NCBI RefSeq assembly: GCF_009826935.1
Contig: NZ_WUMN01000001.1
Location: 1,178,001-1,242,000, forward strand
DNA from: Flavobacterium sp. Sd200
Lineage (GTDB): Bacteria; Bacteroidota; Bacteroidia; Flavobacteriales; Flavobacteriaceae
Direction: 5' to 3'
Length of the DNA stretch: 64,000 nucleotides
The translations under genes and the position numbers were made by a program. Under the pieces are notes generated by a model. It made no database searches and was not told where the DNA came from. It was given only the letters and a program-made list of their open reading frames with translations. Shown here piece after piece: positions 18,449-28,262 of the stretch. Within the stretch, counting starts at the first letter, position 1. Each line of letters opens with the position of its first letter.

Positions 18449-19939
18449 ATGAAACTCTTTGATTTTTCTCAAAAAATAAATTATAAAAACGAAATACTGG
18501 CTGGCTTTACTGTAGCAATGACAATGATACCTGAATCGTTATCATTTGCCATACTTGCAGGTTTTCCACCACTTGTAGGACTGTATGCCGCATTTATTAT
18601 GGGAATTATTACGGCCATTTTTGGAGGAAGGCCGGGCTTGGTTTCTGGCGGCGCTGGGGCAACTGTAATTACACTTATCGCCCTAATGCAATCTAACGGC
18701 ATAGAATATGTTTTTGCCGCTGTAGCTCTTGCAGGAGTATTCCAGATATTGGTTGGTATTTTTAAACTTGGCAAATTTATACGTCTTGTGCCGCAGCCTG
18801 TTATGTATGGATTTGTTAACGGATTGGCTGTGGTAATATTTATGTCGCAACTCAACCAGTTTAAAAGCATAATAAACGGCCAGGAAACCTGGCTGTCTGG
18901 TGCGCCATTATATATCATGGCAGGGCTGGTCGCACTAACTGTTGGTGTAGTGTTGGTATTCCCTAAAATTACAAAGGCTGTTCCTGCATCTTTGGTTGCT
19001 ATCATGGTAGTGTTTGGACTTGTAACGCTTTTTGGCATCGAAACCAAGACAGTCGAAGATATAGCATCGGTTCAGGGTGGCTTCCCTCCTTTCCACATAC
19101 CAAACATTCCAATAAATCTCGAAATACTTTATATCATCCTGCCTTATTCACTTGTAATGGCTGCTGTGGGCCTAACAGAAGGGCTGCTTACCCTTAATCT
19201 TGTAGACGAAATTACGGGCACACGTGGTAACAGCAACCGTGAATGTATTGCCCAGGGAAGCGCCAATATTGCCAATGGTTTCTTTTTTGGTATGGGTGGC
19301 TGCCCAATGATAGCCCAAACCCTTGTAAACCTTGAAGCAGGTTCAAGATCAAGACTTTCAGGTATTATAGCTGCGGTAACCATAATGCTCATTATTTTAG
19401 TAGGTGCTCCCGTTATAGGCAAATTACCTATGGCGGCACTTGTTGGTGTCATGATGATGGTTGCCATTGGTACTTTTGAATGGACCAGCTTTAAAGTGAT
19501 TAACAAAATGCCGAGACACGATATTTTTACCGGAATATTGGTAGCTGTTATTACCATTTTTATGCACAATCTTGCCCTGGCTGTTTTGGTTGGCGTAATA
19601 ATATCGGCATTAGTGTTTGCCTGGGATAGCGCACGACATATTAAGGTTAGTGGAAAATTAGCTCCGGACGGCTCTAAAACCTACACTATTAAGGGTGCTT
19701 TGTTCTTTGGATCTACCACAACATTTGCTGATAATTTTACTGTTACAGAAGACCCAAATACTGTTTATTTAGATTTTAATGATAGCCGCATTGCCGATAT
19801 GTCAGCCATAGAAATACTCAATAAGCTGAGTACTAAATATTCTGAAAACGGTAAAACAATGCATCTTATAAACTTAAACGAAGAGAGCAGGACAATACTT
19901 ATAAATGCAGGAAATTTAGTAACCATAAATTTCATATAA
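18449..19939 (+). CDS. SulP-family anion permease with STAS domain
   Basis: This is a 496-residue inner-membrane transporter of the SLC26/SulP family. It has about 10-12 hydrophobic segments beginning with the AGFTVAMTMIPESLSFA core motif, where helices 3 and 10 of the family meet at the substrate site, and ends with a cytoplasmic STAS domain (about 405-496, TVYLDFNDSRIADMSAIEIL). Family members carry sulfate, bicarbonate or other anions, and the substrate cannot be told here. The sulfite-reduction cluster at 34-40 kb is too distant to argue strongly for sulfate. The gene is followed by purM with its own promoter. Confidence 0.93.
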   Translation: MKLFDFSQKINYKNEILAGFTVAMTMIPESLSFAILAGFPPLVGLYAAFIMGIITAIFGGRPGLVSGGAGATVITLIALMQSNGIEYVFAAVALAGVFQILVGIFKLGKFIRLVPQPVMYGFVNGLAVVIFMSQLNQFKSIINGQETWLSGAPLYIMAGLVALTVGVVLVFPKITKAVPASLVAIMVVFGLVTLFGIETKTVEDIASVQGGFPPFHIPNIPINLEILYIILPYSLVMAAVGLTEGLLTLNLVDEITGTRGNSNRECIAQGSANIANGFFFGMGGCPMIAQTLVNLEAGSRSRLSGIIAAVTIMLIILVGAPVIGKLPMAALVGVMMMVAIGTFEWTSFKVINKMPRHDIFTGILVAVITIFMHNLALAVLVGVIISALVFAWDSARHIKVSGKLAPDGSKTYTIKGALFFGSTTTFADNFTVTEDPNTVYLDFNDSRIADMSAIEILNKLSTKYSENGKTMHLINLNEESRTILINAGNLVTINFI

Positions 19940-19959
19940 AGGCATAGAGCAATGAAAGA

Positions 19960-19990
19960 TTGCTACATTAATAAATTAAAATTATCTTTG
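19960..19990 (+). promoter_or_regulatory. Promoter of purM (-33 TTG, -7 TATCTTTG)
   Basis: TTG at 19960-19962 and TATCTTTG at 19983-19990 are separated by 20 nt, which is the expected Bacteroidota spacing. The ATG is 28 nt downstream. This is the best full promoter match in the window. Confidence 0.65.
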
Positions 19991-20018
19991 CCCCAACAAC
20001 ACAAACTACAATTTAAAA

Positions 20019-21212
20019 ATGAGTCAGGATACAAGCAAACGCTATAATCAAAGAGGGGTTTCGGCTTCAAAAGAAGATGTACACAATGCAATAAAAAATA
20101 TTGACAAAGGGTTGTTTCCCAAAGCGTTTTGTAAAATTGTGCCTGATTACCTTACCGGAGATAATGATTATTGCCTTATAATGCATGCCGATGGGGCAGG
20201 TACAAAATCGTCTTTGGCTTATATGTACTGGAAAGAAACAGGCGACCTGTCTGTTTGGAAAGGTATTGCCCAGGATGCACTTATAATGAACATCGACGAT
20301 CTTTTGTGTGTTGGTGCTGTAGACAATATTATGCTGAGCAGCACCATTGGCCGAAATAAAAACCTTATACCTGGCGAAGTACTATCTGCTATTATAAATG
20401 GCACCGAAGAGCTTATAGAAGAACTAAAGAACTTTGGTGTTACCATACACTCTACAGGTGGTGAAACTGCCGATGTAGGCGACCTTGTGCGCACTATTAT
20501 TGTAGACAGTACAGTAACCGCAAGAATGAAGCGAAGCGACGTTATAGATAATGCCAATATACAACCGGGCGATGTTATTGTAGGACTTTCATCATCAGGG
20601 CAGGCAAGTTATGAAACAGGCTATAACGGTGGTATGGGCAGTAATGGTCTAACATCGGCAAGGCATGATGTGTTTAACAACTATCTTGCTGCTAAATATC
20701 CTGAAAGTTTTGATGCCGCTGTACCTGCTGAGCTTGTTTATTCAGGCAATATAAAACTAACAGATACTGTTGAAGGCAGTCCTATAGATGCAGGTAAGCT
20801 TGTACTTTCTCCTACAAGAACTTATGCCCCCATAATTAAACAGATACTTAACACCTATTCTGCACAGCAAATTCACGGAATGGTGCATTGCAGTGGTGGT
20901 GCACAAACTAAAGTGTTACACTTTGTAGATAACGTTCATGTAATAAAAGATAACCTTTTTCCGGTTCCTCCACTATTTAAACTAATACAGGAACAAAGCA
21001 ATACCAACTGGAAAGAAATGTATCAGGTATTTAACTGTGGGCACCGTATGGAAATATATGTTTCGGAAGAAATTGCACAGGACATTATTGCCATATCAAG
21101 GTCATTCAATGTAGATGCTCAAATTGTAGGCAGGGTTACGGCTATAGATACTAACGAAAGCGTTTCAAAGAAGCTAACTATACAAAGCGAATACGGAACA
21201 TTCGAATATTAA
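20019..21212 (+). CDS. purM: Phosphoribosylformylglycinamidine cyclo-ligase (AIR synthase)
   Basis: PurM catalyses the ATP-dependent closure of FGAM to AIR, the fifth step of purine synthesis. The protein has 397 residues, longer than the roughly 345 of enterobacterial PurM but typical for Bacteroidota. Visible motifs are YNQRGVSASKEDVHNAI at the N-terminus, MHADGAGTKS near 55, the HSTGGETADVGDLVRTI glycine-rich segment near 147, GLSSSGQASYETG near 190, and MVHCSGGAQTKV near 288. It is followed by a strong bidirectional terminator. purC, another purine gene, lies 12 kb away in the same window. Confidence 0.93.
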   Translation: MSQDTSKRYNQRGVSASKEDVHNAIKNIDKGLFPKAFCKIVPDYLTGDNDYCLIMHADGAGTKSSLAYMYWKETGDLSVWKGIAQDALIMNIDDLLCVGAVDNIMLSSTIGRNKNLIPGEVLSAIINGTEELIEELKNFGVTIHSTGGETADVGDLVRTIIVDSTVTARMKRSDVIDNANIQPGDVIVGLSSSGQASYETGYNGGMGSNGLTSARHDVFNNYLAAKYPESFDAAVPAELVYSGNIKLTDTVEGSPIDAGKLVLSPTRTYAPIIKQILNTYSAQQIHGMVHCSGGAQTKVLHFVDNVHVIKDNLFPVPPLFKLIQEQSNTNWKEMYQVFNCGHRMEIYVSEEIAQDIIAISRSFNVDAQIVGRVTAIDTNESVSKKLTIQSEYGTFEY

Positions 21213-21226
21213 GAGAATACTATTTC

Positions 21227-21268
21227 AAAAAGAATAAGGACAGTAATTACACTGTCCTTATTCTTTTC
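21227..21268. terminator. Bidirectional terminator between purM and ung
   Basis: A perfect 17-bp stem (21228-21244 with 21251-21267), with A-rich and T-rich ends and a 6-nt loop, separates the convergent purM and ung genes. Confidence 0.9.
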
Positions 21269-21279
21269 TTTATATGTTC

Positions 21280-21945
21280 TTACCATTCAATCTGTTTCTT
21301 TCCTTTTTCTGCAAGAAATGCATTAGCCCTGCTAAAATGCCTGTTGCCAAACCAGTGGCCTTTATTGGCACTTAATGGCGATGGATGCCCGGACTCTAAA
21401 ACAAGATGACGGCTTCGGTCTACTTTAGCTCCTTTCTTTTTTGCGGGGCCACCCCACAACAGGAAAACCACATTTTCTTTTTCTTCCGATATTTTTTGTA
21501 TAACGGCATCGGTAAATATCTCCCAGCCCTTACCCTGATGGCTGTTGGCTTCACCCTGCCTTACCGTTAATACTGCGTTTAATAAAAGTACTCCCTGATC
21601 TGCCCAACGTTCAAGATTACCCGTTGGCGGAAACGGTTTGTTTAGATCGGCCTGTATTTCCCTAAAAATATTTTGCAACGATGGTGGCATTGGTATGCCA
21701 TCATTAACCGAAAAGCAAAGCCCATTTGCCTGCCCGGGCCCATGGTAAGGATCCTGACCCAATATAACAACTTCTACTTTATCAAAAGGGCAATGATCAA
21801 AAGCCGAGAATATTTGTTTCCCCGGCGGATAACAGGCATATTGTGTATATTGCTGTTTTACAAAAGGTATAAGGCTTTCAAAATATGGTTTTTCAAACTC
21901 TCCGGCCAGCGCATGTTTCCACGAGGCTTCAATATTTACATTCAT
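21280..21945 (-). CDS. ung: Uracil-DNA glycosylase
   Basis: The enzyme removes uracil from DNA in base-excision repair. Family 1 motifs are seen in full: the water-activating loop GQDPYHGPGQANGLCFSV near residues 64-81 (with catalytic Asp) and HPSPLSA near 189. The start chosen is ATG at 21945 (221 residues, MNVNIEASWKHAL), because 12 codons upstream do not fit the family and the -7 box overlaps that stretch. It is convergent with purM and divergent from the MutS2 gene, so two genome-maintenance genes stand side by side without being an operon. Confidence 0.95.
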   Translation of the reverse strand: MNVNIEASWKHALAGEFEKPYFESLIPFVKQQYTQYACYPPGKQIFSAFDHCPFDKVEVVILGQDPYHGPGQANGLCFSVNDGIPMPPSLQNIFREIQADLNKPFPPTGNLERWADQGVLLLNAVLTVRQGEANSHQGKGWEIFTDAVIQKISEEKENVVFLLWGGPAKKKGAKVDRSRHLVLESGHPSPLSANKGHWFGNRHFSRANAFLAEKGKKQIEW

Positions 21946-21962
21946 TACAGGCTGTTTTTGTA

Positions 21963-21970
21963 CAAATATA
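21963..21970 (-). promoter_or_regulatory. -7 box (TATATTTG) for ung
   Basis: The minus-strand TAnnTTTG match lies 18 nt before the ATG at 21945, leaving a very short 5' leader. Confidence 0.45.
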
Positions 21971-22079
21971 GAAATATACACACCAACGTGCTGATAAAGC
22001 TTACTTAAACTTTGACTGACATTTGTGCAGGCAGCCCGATTATGTAGTATTTTAGCACAGAATTTGCTTTGATAAAAAT

Positions 22080-24248
22080 ATGGTAAGCATTACAGACAAA
22101 ACATTAAAAGATTTAGAATTTTATACGGTACTCGAAGCTGTAGCCTCAGGCTGTGTTACAGAGCCCGGACACGATAAAGCCCTGCAAATTGCCCCGTTTA
22201 AAAACAGGGAACAACTAATGCAGGCATTGCAACAAACATCAGAATATGTTGCCTCGTTCGACAATAATAATGCATTGCCTAACCACGGCTTTGAACCTAT
22301 ATCTAATGAGGTAAAATTCCTGGCAATAGAAGACAGTTATCTGGATGCATCTGCTTTCAGAAAAATTGCCGTGGTTGCCGATACCGTAAACACACTTATA
22401 AAATTTCTTGAAAAGTTTAACGACTATTATCCAACCTTAAATGCGCGTGCACAACAGGTGGAATACAATAAAGAGATACTCAAGCTGATTGATAAAGTTG
22501 TAGACAAATATGGCGAAGTAAAAGACGATGCATCTTTGCAGCTTCAGGAAATACGCCGCGAAATGAACCTTGTAAAGGTGCGCATAAACCAAAGTTTTAC
22601 AGCTGCACTAAGCCATTACAACAGCCTTGGTTATCTTGACGATATTAAAGAGAGCGTGGTGGAAAATCGTAGGGTCTTGGCAGTATCGGCTATGTATCGT
22701 AAAAAAGTTAAAGGATCTATATTAGGAAGTTCTAAAACAGGTAGTATTGCCTATATTGAGCCGGAAACCACCCTTCGCCTCTCTCGCGAACTCAATAACT
22801 TTGAGTATGAAGAGAAAGAAGAGATCAAGCGCATTTTATTACAGCTAAGCAGCCATATTAGGCCTTTCGTACCACAGCTTTATGATTACCAGGAATTCTT
22901 AACCGATATTGACGTAGTATCCGGCAAGGCTAAATATGCCCGAAGAGTAAATGGCCTGTTGCCTAATATAACTGAAGAACGCAGGATATATTTTCGTGAG
23001 GCATACCACCCTATACTTTATGTAAACAACAGGGTTAAAAATCAGGTTACCTACCCACAGACAATTGAACTTAGACACGACAACCGTATTATTGTAATAT
23101 CAGGCCCCAATGCAGGGGGTAAAAGTATTACACTTAAAACTATTGGATTACTACAATTAATGCTACAGTGCGGACTCTTAATTCCTGTACACGAACGCAG
23201 CGAAACCTGTCTATTTGACCGAATAATGACCGATATTGGCGACAATCAGTCAATTGAAAATCATTTAAGTACTTATAGTTACCGATTGAAGAACATGAAC
23301 TATTTTTTAAAAAAGTGTAATGATAAAACACTTTTTTTAATAGATGAGTTCGGTACAGGGTCAGACCCTGAACTGGGTGGTGCTTTGGCGGAAGTTTTCC
23401 TTGAAGAGTTTTATCACCGTGAAGCTTTTGGAATAATAACCACCCACTACACCAACCTTAAAATACTGGCAAACGAACTGCCTTTTGCAACGAATGCCAA
23501 CATGCTTTTTGACGAGAAATCGCTGGAGCCTATGTACAAACTAATATTAGGCCAGGCAGGTAGTTCGTTTACCTTCGAAGTAGCACAGAAAAACGGTATT
23601 CCGTACGGGCTTATAAACCGTGCTAAAAAGAAAATTGAAGGCAGCAAAGTGCGCTTTGATAAAACTATTGCCACTCTTCAAAAAGAACGCTCAAAGCTGG
23701 AAAAAACTTCGCAAACACTTAAGGAAGAAGAAATACGGGCACGTGAAGAGGGTAAAAAAATGGAGAACATAAACACCCGTATCCAGCAAAAGTTAGAAAG
23801 CTATCAGGAGTTGTATGATGCCAACCAACGCCTTATTTACATGGGACAAAAGCTGGACGATATGAGCGAAAAATATTTTAACAACAAAAATAAAAAAGAA
23901 CTTATAGGTGAGTTTCTTAAAACTGTAGAGATAGAAAATTCTAAACGTAAAAAGCTCACTGTTAAGGAAAAGAAAGTAGCCGAAGTTATCCAGAAAAAAG
24001 TTGTGGCCGAGGTTGAGGCAAAGGTTGAGGAAATACGTAAAGAAAAGAAAGAGAAAAAGATAAAGGAAAAAAATGTAGAAAAGCCTAAAGCCATCCTCAA
24101 AATTGGCGACCGCGTGCGAATGATAGATGGAAAAGCTGTGGGAACTCTTGATGCCATTGAAAAAAAGAAAGCCACGGTTAATTATGGCTTATTTACCTCT
24201 AAAGTAGATCTCGAATCGTTGGAATTGGTCGAGGCAATGAAACGTTAA
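22080..24248 (+). CDS. MutS2-family ATPase lacking an Smr domain
   Basis: The 722-residue protein has the MutS core (clamp and lever helices about 1-320) and the ABC-type ATPase: Walker A SGPNAGGKS at about 341-349, the DIGDNQSIENHLSTYS loop near 385, Walker B LFLIDEFGTGSDPELGG near 417, and the H-loop TTHYTNLK near 455. MutS2 proteins suppress homologous recombination or rescue collided ribosomes. Canonical MutS2 ends in an Smr nuclease domain, whereas here the C-terminus is a highly charged Lys/Glu coiled coil (about 505-665) and a KOW-like region (KIGDRVRMIDGKAVGTLDAI) with no Smr motif. The next gene starts 12 nt later. Confidence 0.9.
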   Translation: MVSITDKTLKDLEFYTVLEAVASGCVTEPGHDKALQIAPFKNREQLMQALQQTSEYVASFDNNNALPNHGFEPISNEVKFLAIEDSYLDASAFRKIAVVADTVNTLIKFLEKFNDYYPTLNARAQQVEYNKEILKLIDKVVDKYGEVKDDASLQLQEIRREMNLVKVRINQSFTAALSHYNSLGYLDDIKESVVENRRVLAVSAMYRKKVKGSILGSSKTGSIAYIEPETTLRLSRELNNFEYEEKEEIKRILLQLSSHIRPFVPQLYDYQEFLTDIDVVSGKAKYARRVNGLLPNITEERRIYFREAYHPILYVNNRVKNQVTYPQTIELRHDNRIIVISGPNAGGKSITLKTIGLLQLMLQCGLLIPVHERSETCLFDRIMTDIGDNQSIENHLSTYSYRLKNMNYFLKKCNDKTLFLIDEFGTGSDPELGGALAEVFLEEFYHREAFGIITTHYTNLKILANELPFATNANMLFDEKSLEPMYKLILGQAGSSFTFEVAQKNGIPYGLINRAKKKIEGSKVRFDKTIATLQKERSKLEKTSQTLKEEEIRAREEGKKMENINTRIQQKLESYQELYDANQRLIYMGQKLDDMSEKYFNNKNKKELIGEFLKTVEIENSKRKKLTVKEKKVAEVIQKKVVAEVEAKVEEIRKEKKEKKIKEKNVEKPKAILKIGDRVRMIDGKAVGTLDAIEKKKATVNYGLFTSKVDLESLELVEAMKR

Positions 24249-24260
24249 TGATCTGCAATT

Positions 24261-24677
24261 ATGGAAAACTTGCCAAAAGATAAAAAGATCGTCTTGTTCG
24301 ATGGGGTTTGCAACCTTTGCGACAGTACGGTTCAGTTTCTTATTAAACGGGATAAGAAAGACATTTTTAGGTTTGTACCTATACAATCTGCTCTTGGGCA
24401 ACAAATTATTAAGCATATTGGCATTGACACATCTAAAACCGATTCTATAATTTTATATGAACCCGGCCAGGCTTATTATTACAAAGCAGAAGCAGCTATT
24501 AAAATAGCTAAAGAGTTAGGCGGTGTCTATTCTGTGCTCAATATTTTTAGCATTCTGCCCAAAAGTTTAAACAACCTAGTATATGACTACGTAGCGAGAA
24601 ACCGTTATAAATGGTATGGAAAGAAAGATGCCTGCATGATGCCTACACCTCAAATGAAGGCTAAGTTTTTGGAATAA
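24261..24677 (+). CDS. DCC-family thiol-disulfide oxidoreductase (DUF393)
   Basis: The 138-residue protein has the family signature FDGVCNLCDSTVQFL near residues 14-28, whose D and two C residues give the DCC family its name; it is predicted to be a thioredoxin-like redox protein. The reaction partner is not known. It begins 12 nt after the MutS2 gene, so the two are probably co-transcribed. Its stop codon lies inside a 13-bp inverted repeat. Confidence 0.85.
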   Translation: MENLPKDKKIVLFDGVCNLCDSTVQFLIKRDKKDIFRFVPIQSALGQQIIKHIGIDTSKTDSIILYEPGQAYYYKAEAAIKIAKELGGVYSVLNIFSILPKSLNNLVYDYVARNRYKWYGKKDACMMPTPQMKAKFLE

Positions 24678-24699
24678 CATAAAATTCAAAAACTTAGCC
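24659..24699. terminator. Inverted repeat spanning the end of the DCC gene
   Basis: A perfect 13-bp stem (24659-24671 with 24687-24699) has its left arm within the last codons of the DCC gene. It separates convergent genes but has no strong T tract, so it could also protect 3' ends. Confidence 0.55.
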
Positions 24700-24721
24700 C
24701 ATCATATAATACTTTGCATTT

Positions 24722-25699
24722 CTAATTTTCAAAGTATTCAAAGGCTTCAATAATATCAAGATATACACCGTCAAATCCGGCAGAGGTAATCTTACTGAGA
24801 TACGAATCCGGATTTTTATAAATAATTCCCTGCCACTCTTCGTCCCAGTACTTTACTTTATAATTTCCGGGCCAGTCAGGATTTTCAGCTGCTATCCAGT
24901 CGGGTGCATTGCTACTCCAGCTGCTTTGCCAATAATAGCGATAATCTTCTGCCTCACCAATAGACATGTAGCAAATAACCAGTCGTTTGCCTCCATTAGC
25001 TTTGTTTCGCAATTGTGCCACCTCGGCAGCAGTAAATTGCTCATTGTTTAAAAACAGGTCTATAATAACTGCATCATAATTAGTGGCGGTAACTGCATTT
25101 ATAAAGGCTGTTTTAGATGTAAAGTTTTCAGGATTTATAATATACAGAAAATTTTTTACCTGATTTAGTGCGGTAATATTCCCGGCATTTACATTATTAG
25201 GCACTGCATCCGGGATTATATCCAGATTGCGATGTGTTGCTGCATAAGATATATATCCTGCAGTTGCATTTTTAGAATAAGAATCAGTAATCTTTGATGG
25301 TGTAGAACAGTAGTCAATTGCTAAAATTGTTTTACCTGCATTTTTAGAGATATCAAGAGAATTTTTAAGATATGCTGTAGCATCGGCCGGGGTAGCTACA
25401 TCATCATTATCATAGCCATAGAACAAATCTTCCTGACCGTTGCCATCTATTGCAGTAAGATATTCAGTGTCAGGATTGCCATCTTCTTCTCCATTTGCAG
25501 TAACCAGCTCTATGCCATTTTGCGGAATAATCAAAAAGTTGGGATTAACTGCCTTGCCCGACCGGCTTATGCCGATAACATAATTGCGCATTTCCTGCTT
25601 AAAATCACGATTGCTTTCAGGATCTTGATTACCAGTTTCATCATTATTGCTGCAGCCTGTCAGGCTCAATGCAAATAACATCACTATAGCGATTTTCAT
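24722..25699 (-). CDS. GH114-like (endo-alpha-1,4-polygalactosaminidase-type) lipoprotein
   Basis: The 325-residue protein has a lipoprotein signal (MKIAIVMLFALSLTGCSNND, Cys at residue 16) followed by a TIM-barrel-like domain of the GH114/TM1410 type. The segments LVICYMSIGEAEDYRYYW, NPDWPGNYKVKYWDEEW and GFDGVYLDIIEAFEYF carry the conserved Glu and Asp residues of that fold. The family includes enzymes that cut partially N-acetylated alpha-1,4-galactosaminan. Many bacterial members are not characterised, so the substrate is uncertain. No other glycan genes are adjacent; the upstream gene is a peptidase. Confidence 0.8.
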   Translation of the reverse strand: MKIAIVMLFALSLTGCSNNDETGNQDPESNRDFKQEMRNYVIGISRSGKAVNPNFLIIPQNGIELVTANGEEDGNPDTEYLTAIDGNGQEDLFYGYDNDDVATPADATAYLKNSLDISKNAGKTILAIDYCSTPSKITDSYSKNATAGYISYAATHRNLDIIPDAVPNNVNAGNITALNQVKNFLYIINPENFTSKTAFINAVTATNYDAVIIDLFLNNEQFTAAEVAQLRNKANGGKRLVICYMSIGEAEDYRYYWQSSWSSNAPDWIAAENPDWPGNYKVKYWDEEWQGIIYKNPDSYLSKITSAGFDGVYLDIIEAFEYFEN

Positions 25700-25745
25700 A
25701 AACGGATATTTTTATGATAACTCTAAAATCCGCACTTTTATTATA

Positions 25746-28244
25746 TCAATTCACTAAAAATAAAGCGTTACTGAACAGAAGGTTACCATTTTCCCAAAAA
25801 CCACGAAACAGCGGATTATCTACCATATAAATTATTTGTCCACTTCCTTTTTGCTCCACGGCAAAGGTTACAGTGTTAGCGAGTTTCTTTTTAAGATCGC
25901 TGCCTATAAAACCAAAACTTTTATAACCTTCCGGGATGTAAGCAGTATTAGCAGCCCCTTTTAGCAACTGATAGCAGCTATCGCTAATTTTAAGGCTAAA
26001 ATATTTATCTCCCAATCCATAATTCAACGGATGCGTTCTATCGATAACATTCTCTACAATGGCTCCCGAAACCGATGATGATATTCCGCGTCTTAAAAAA
26101 CTTTCGTAATTATAGTAGCGTGCATTGAGCATAGCTGAAGCTTCGTGATCCTTTTCTGCATTCTTAGCCTCATCTGTAGCAAATTTGGTAAGGCTGTATC
26201 CCTGCCTGTCTTCAAATAGGTTTAAAGCCCCTGCCATAGCAATTACTTTACCGCCATTTGCAATAAAAGTGTCTATACGTGTTTTATCAGTTTCCTGAAA
26301 AGAATACCACCCATCAGGCAAAATAAGGGTATTGTATTCATTAAAATTAATATTACCGAAATTCTGAATATCCACAATGCTTACAGGATAGTTAATTATC
26401 TGATCCATGTAAAACCATACCTGTCCAAAATCAGTACTGTTAATGTCTTTTCCGGCAACTAAAAGCACTTTAGGTGCTTCCAGCAATGGGTAGGATTCCG
26501 CTCCAAGATCAGCCCCACTGATAGAGAAGCCGCTTTCTATAACTTCATAATCCTTTTTTCCTTCAAGCATTACATTCATTGCCGAGTCAAACTGTGTAAG
26601 CTGTGGATTGTCGCCTTTTAAAACCACTAAATCACCAAGGCTTACTTTTATACCTCTAAAAAGTGATTCTTTATGTGCAGAACGTACTTTTATCTTATTC
26701 TTGTGGAGTTCAGCCAATAATTTAGCCGATGCCCTCCCATTCCAAGGAATATAATATGCATAAATCCTTTCGTACTCGAACTTACCTTTATATTTAATGT
26801 CCTTTTTTGTTTTAACCGAAAGATCTCTTTTTAAAGCATACCCATCTACACCATAAGCCAGCGGCAATGCCCATGCTGTAATATCATATGAAAGACTGTC
26901 GCTCAGGCGTTGCTCCGGTTCAAATAAAACCTGCGTTAACACTGCCTTTGGTTGCTTAACACTTACTATCAAATCGTTAGGTTCTAAAATAAAATCATCT
27001 TCTTTACCCGTTTGATAATGATATCCTGACAGCTTTTTAGTCTCATCTGCAAAAGCATATTGTATCTTGTTTCGACCAAGCAATTTAGTCAGCTCTTCGG
27101 TTTTACCATGGTTTTTAACTATATAAGTGTTGTATTTACCTTTGGGATTCTCTCTACTGTCTTTAAAATAAGCCCTAAAATTAGCAATAAGCTTATTTCT
27201 TTTCCAGGCGGCAGTTTCTATGGCCGTAAGTACTGCCGCTGTATGATGGTCTATCCTGTCCTGTAATGTAAGTATACCGCCACTTTTTAGCGTTACAGCA
27301 CGGCCTGCACCAATTCCTCCCTGCTCATAAGTCATACCAACAGCACCGTTAAAAGTTGGATAGGTATCTCCATAACTCGGATAAAACAGGTCAAAAACTT
27401 CGCGGGTATAATAACTCCAGCCTTTAGAATCGAATTTCTTAGAAGTCATTTCTCCAATGGCTGCATAAAAATCTTTTTGCGCCTGAGTTACAAAATCGTG
27501 CATAGGTTCTGCCGGTGGCGGAAAAAAATACGGTTCATTAAAACCCATTTCGTGTACATCTACATGAACCATTGGCATCCAGTCGTTATACAGTAACATG
27601 CGCTGTTGTGTTTCAGCCTGTACCTGCCAGGCCCAATCACGGTTTAGGTCATACAAATAATGATTTTCACGACCACCCGGCCAGGGTTCCATGTGTTCCC
27701 TGTCGTTAAGCCCCGGGTGAATATCTTTGCCACTAATAGAACGAAGCCAATTGCCATAGCGCGAAAATCCATCGGGATTGAGGCATGGATCTAAAATAAC
27801 AATTGTGTTTTGTAGCCATTCTTTTGTTTCCGCATTATCAGGACTAACCAACTCATAGGCTACATTCATGGCGCTCTCAGTACCCGCAGGTTCATTGCCA
27901 TGCACATTAAAGCTTAGCCATACAATTACTTTATCTGTAGCAACAGCAGGTTTTGAGGCCATGCCTATTTGGTATAAATGATTTTGGCGGATATTTTCAA
28001 TGTTCCTTAAATTTTCGGGAGCAGATATATAATAGGCGTTCAACCCACGTTCTTCATTAGTTTGACCATAGGGTTTATGAACTATACTGTTAGAGTTTTG
28101 AACAAGGTAATTAAAATAATTCTCTACCTGATAATGATAGGTTACCTGTCTGCCATAGCCGGGCAAAAATTGTGCAGGGCTTTTTAGTTGTGCCTGTAGC
28201 GCAAAAGAGAAAAGAAGAATAAGGCTTATAAAAAAAGACTTCAT
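25746..28244 (-). CDS. Secreted M14-family zinc carboxypeptidase-like protein
   Basis: The chosen ATG at 28244 gives 832 residues with a signal peptide (MKSFFISLILLFSFALQAQ, cleavage near 19). The N-terminal half is a peptidase M14 domain: zinc ligands H115 and E118 in HGNEPAGTE, the substrate-binding NPDG and R segment near 150, the third ligand His in HVDVHEMG, and the catalytic Glu in MTYEQGG near 300. The C-terminal half (about 380-832) carries no motif I recognise, except a region resembling a class I glutamine amidotransferase-like fold (VLLVAGKDINSTDFGQVWF, IMAMAGAL-type). Large M14 proteins of this kind are common in Bacteroidota. Confidence 0.9.
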   Translation of the reverse strand: MKSFFISLILLFSFALQAQLKSPAQFLPGYGRQVTYHYQVENYFNYLVQNSNSIVHKPYGQTNEERGLNAYYISAPENLRNIENIRQNHLYQIGMASKPAVATDKVIVWLSFNVHGNEPAGTESAMNVAYELVSPDNAETKEWLQNTIVILDPCLNPDGFSRYGNWLRSISGKDIHPGLNDREHMEPWPGGRENHYLYDLNRDWAWQVQAETQQRMLLYNDWMPMVHVDVHEMGFNEPYFFPPPAEPMHDFVTQAQKDFYAAIGEMTSKKFDSKGWSYYTREVFDLFYPSYGDTYPTFNGAVGMTYEQGGIGAGRAVTLKSGGILTLQDRIDHHTAAVLTAIETAAWKRNKLIANFRAYFKDSRENPKGKYNTYIVKNHGKTEELTKLLGRNKIQYAFADETKKLSGYHYQTGKEDDFILEPNDLIVSVKQPKAVLTQVLFEPEQRLSDSLSYDITAWALPLAYGVDGYALKRDLSVKTKKDIKYKGKFEYERIYAYYIPWNGRASAKLLAELHKNKIKVRSAHKESLFRGIKVSLGDLVVLKGDNPQLTQFDSAMNVMLEGKKDYEVIESGFSISGADLGAESYPLLEAPKVLLVAGKDINSTDFGQVWFYMDQIINYPVSIVDIQNFGNINFNEYNTLILPDGWYSFQETDKTRIDTFIANGGKVIAMAGALNLFEDRQGYSLTKFATDEAKNAEKDHEASAMLNARYYNYESFLRRGISSSVSGAIVENVIDRTHPLNYGLGDKYFSLKISDSCYQLLKGAANTAYIPEGYKSFGFIGSDLKKKLANTVTFAVEQKGSGQIIYMVDNPLFRGFWENGNLLFSNALFLVN

Positions 28245-28262
28245 GTATAAAGAGTTAGAACA

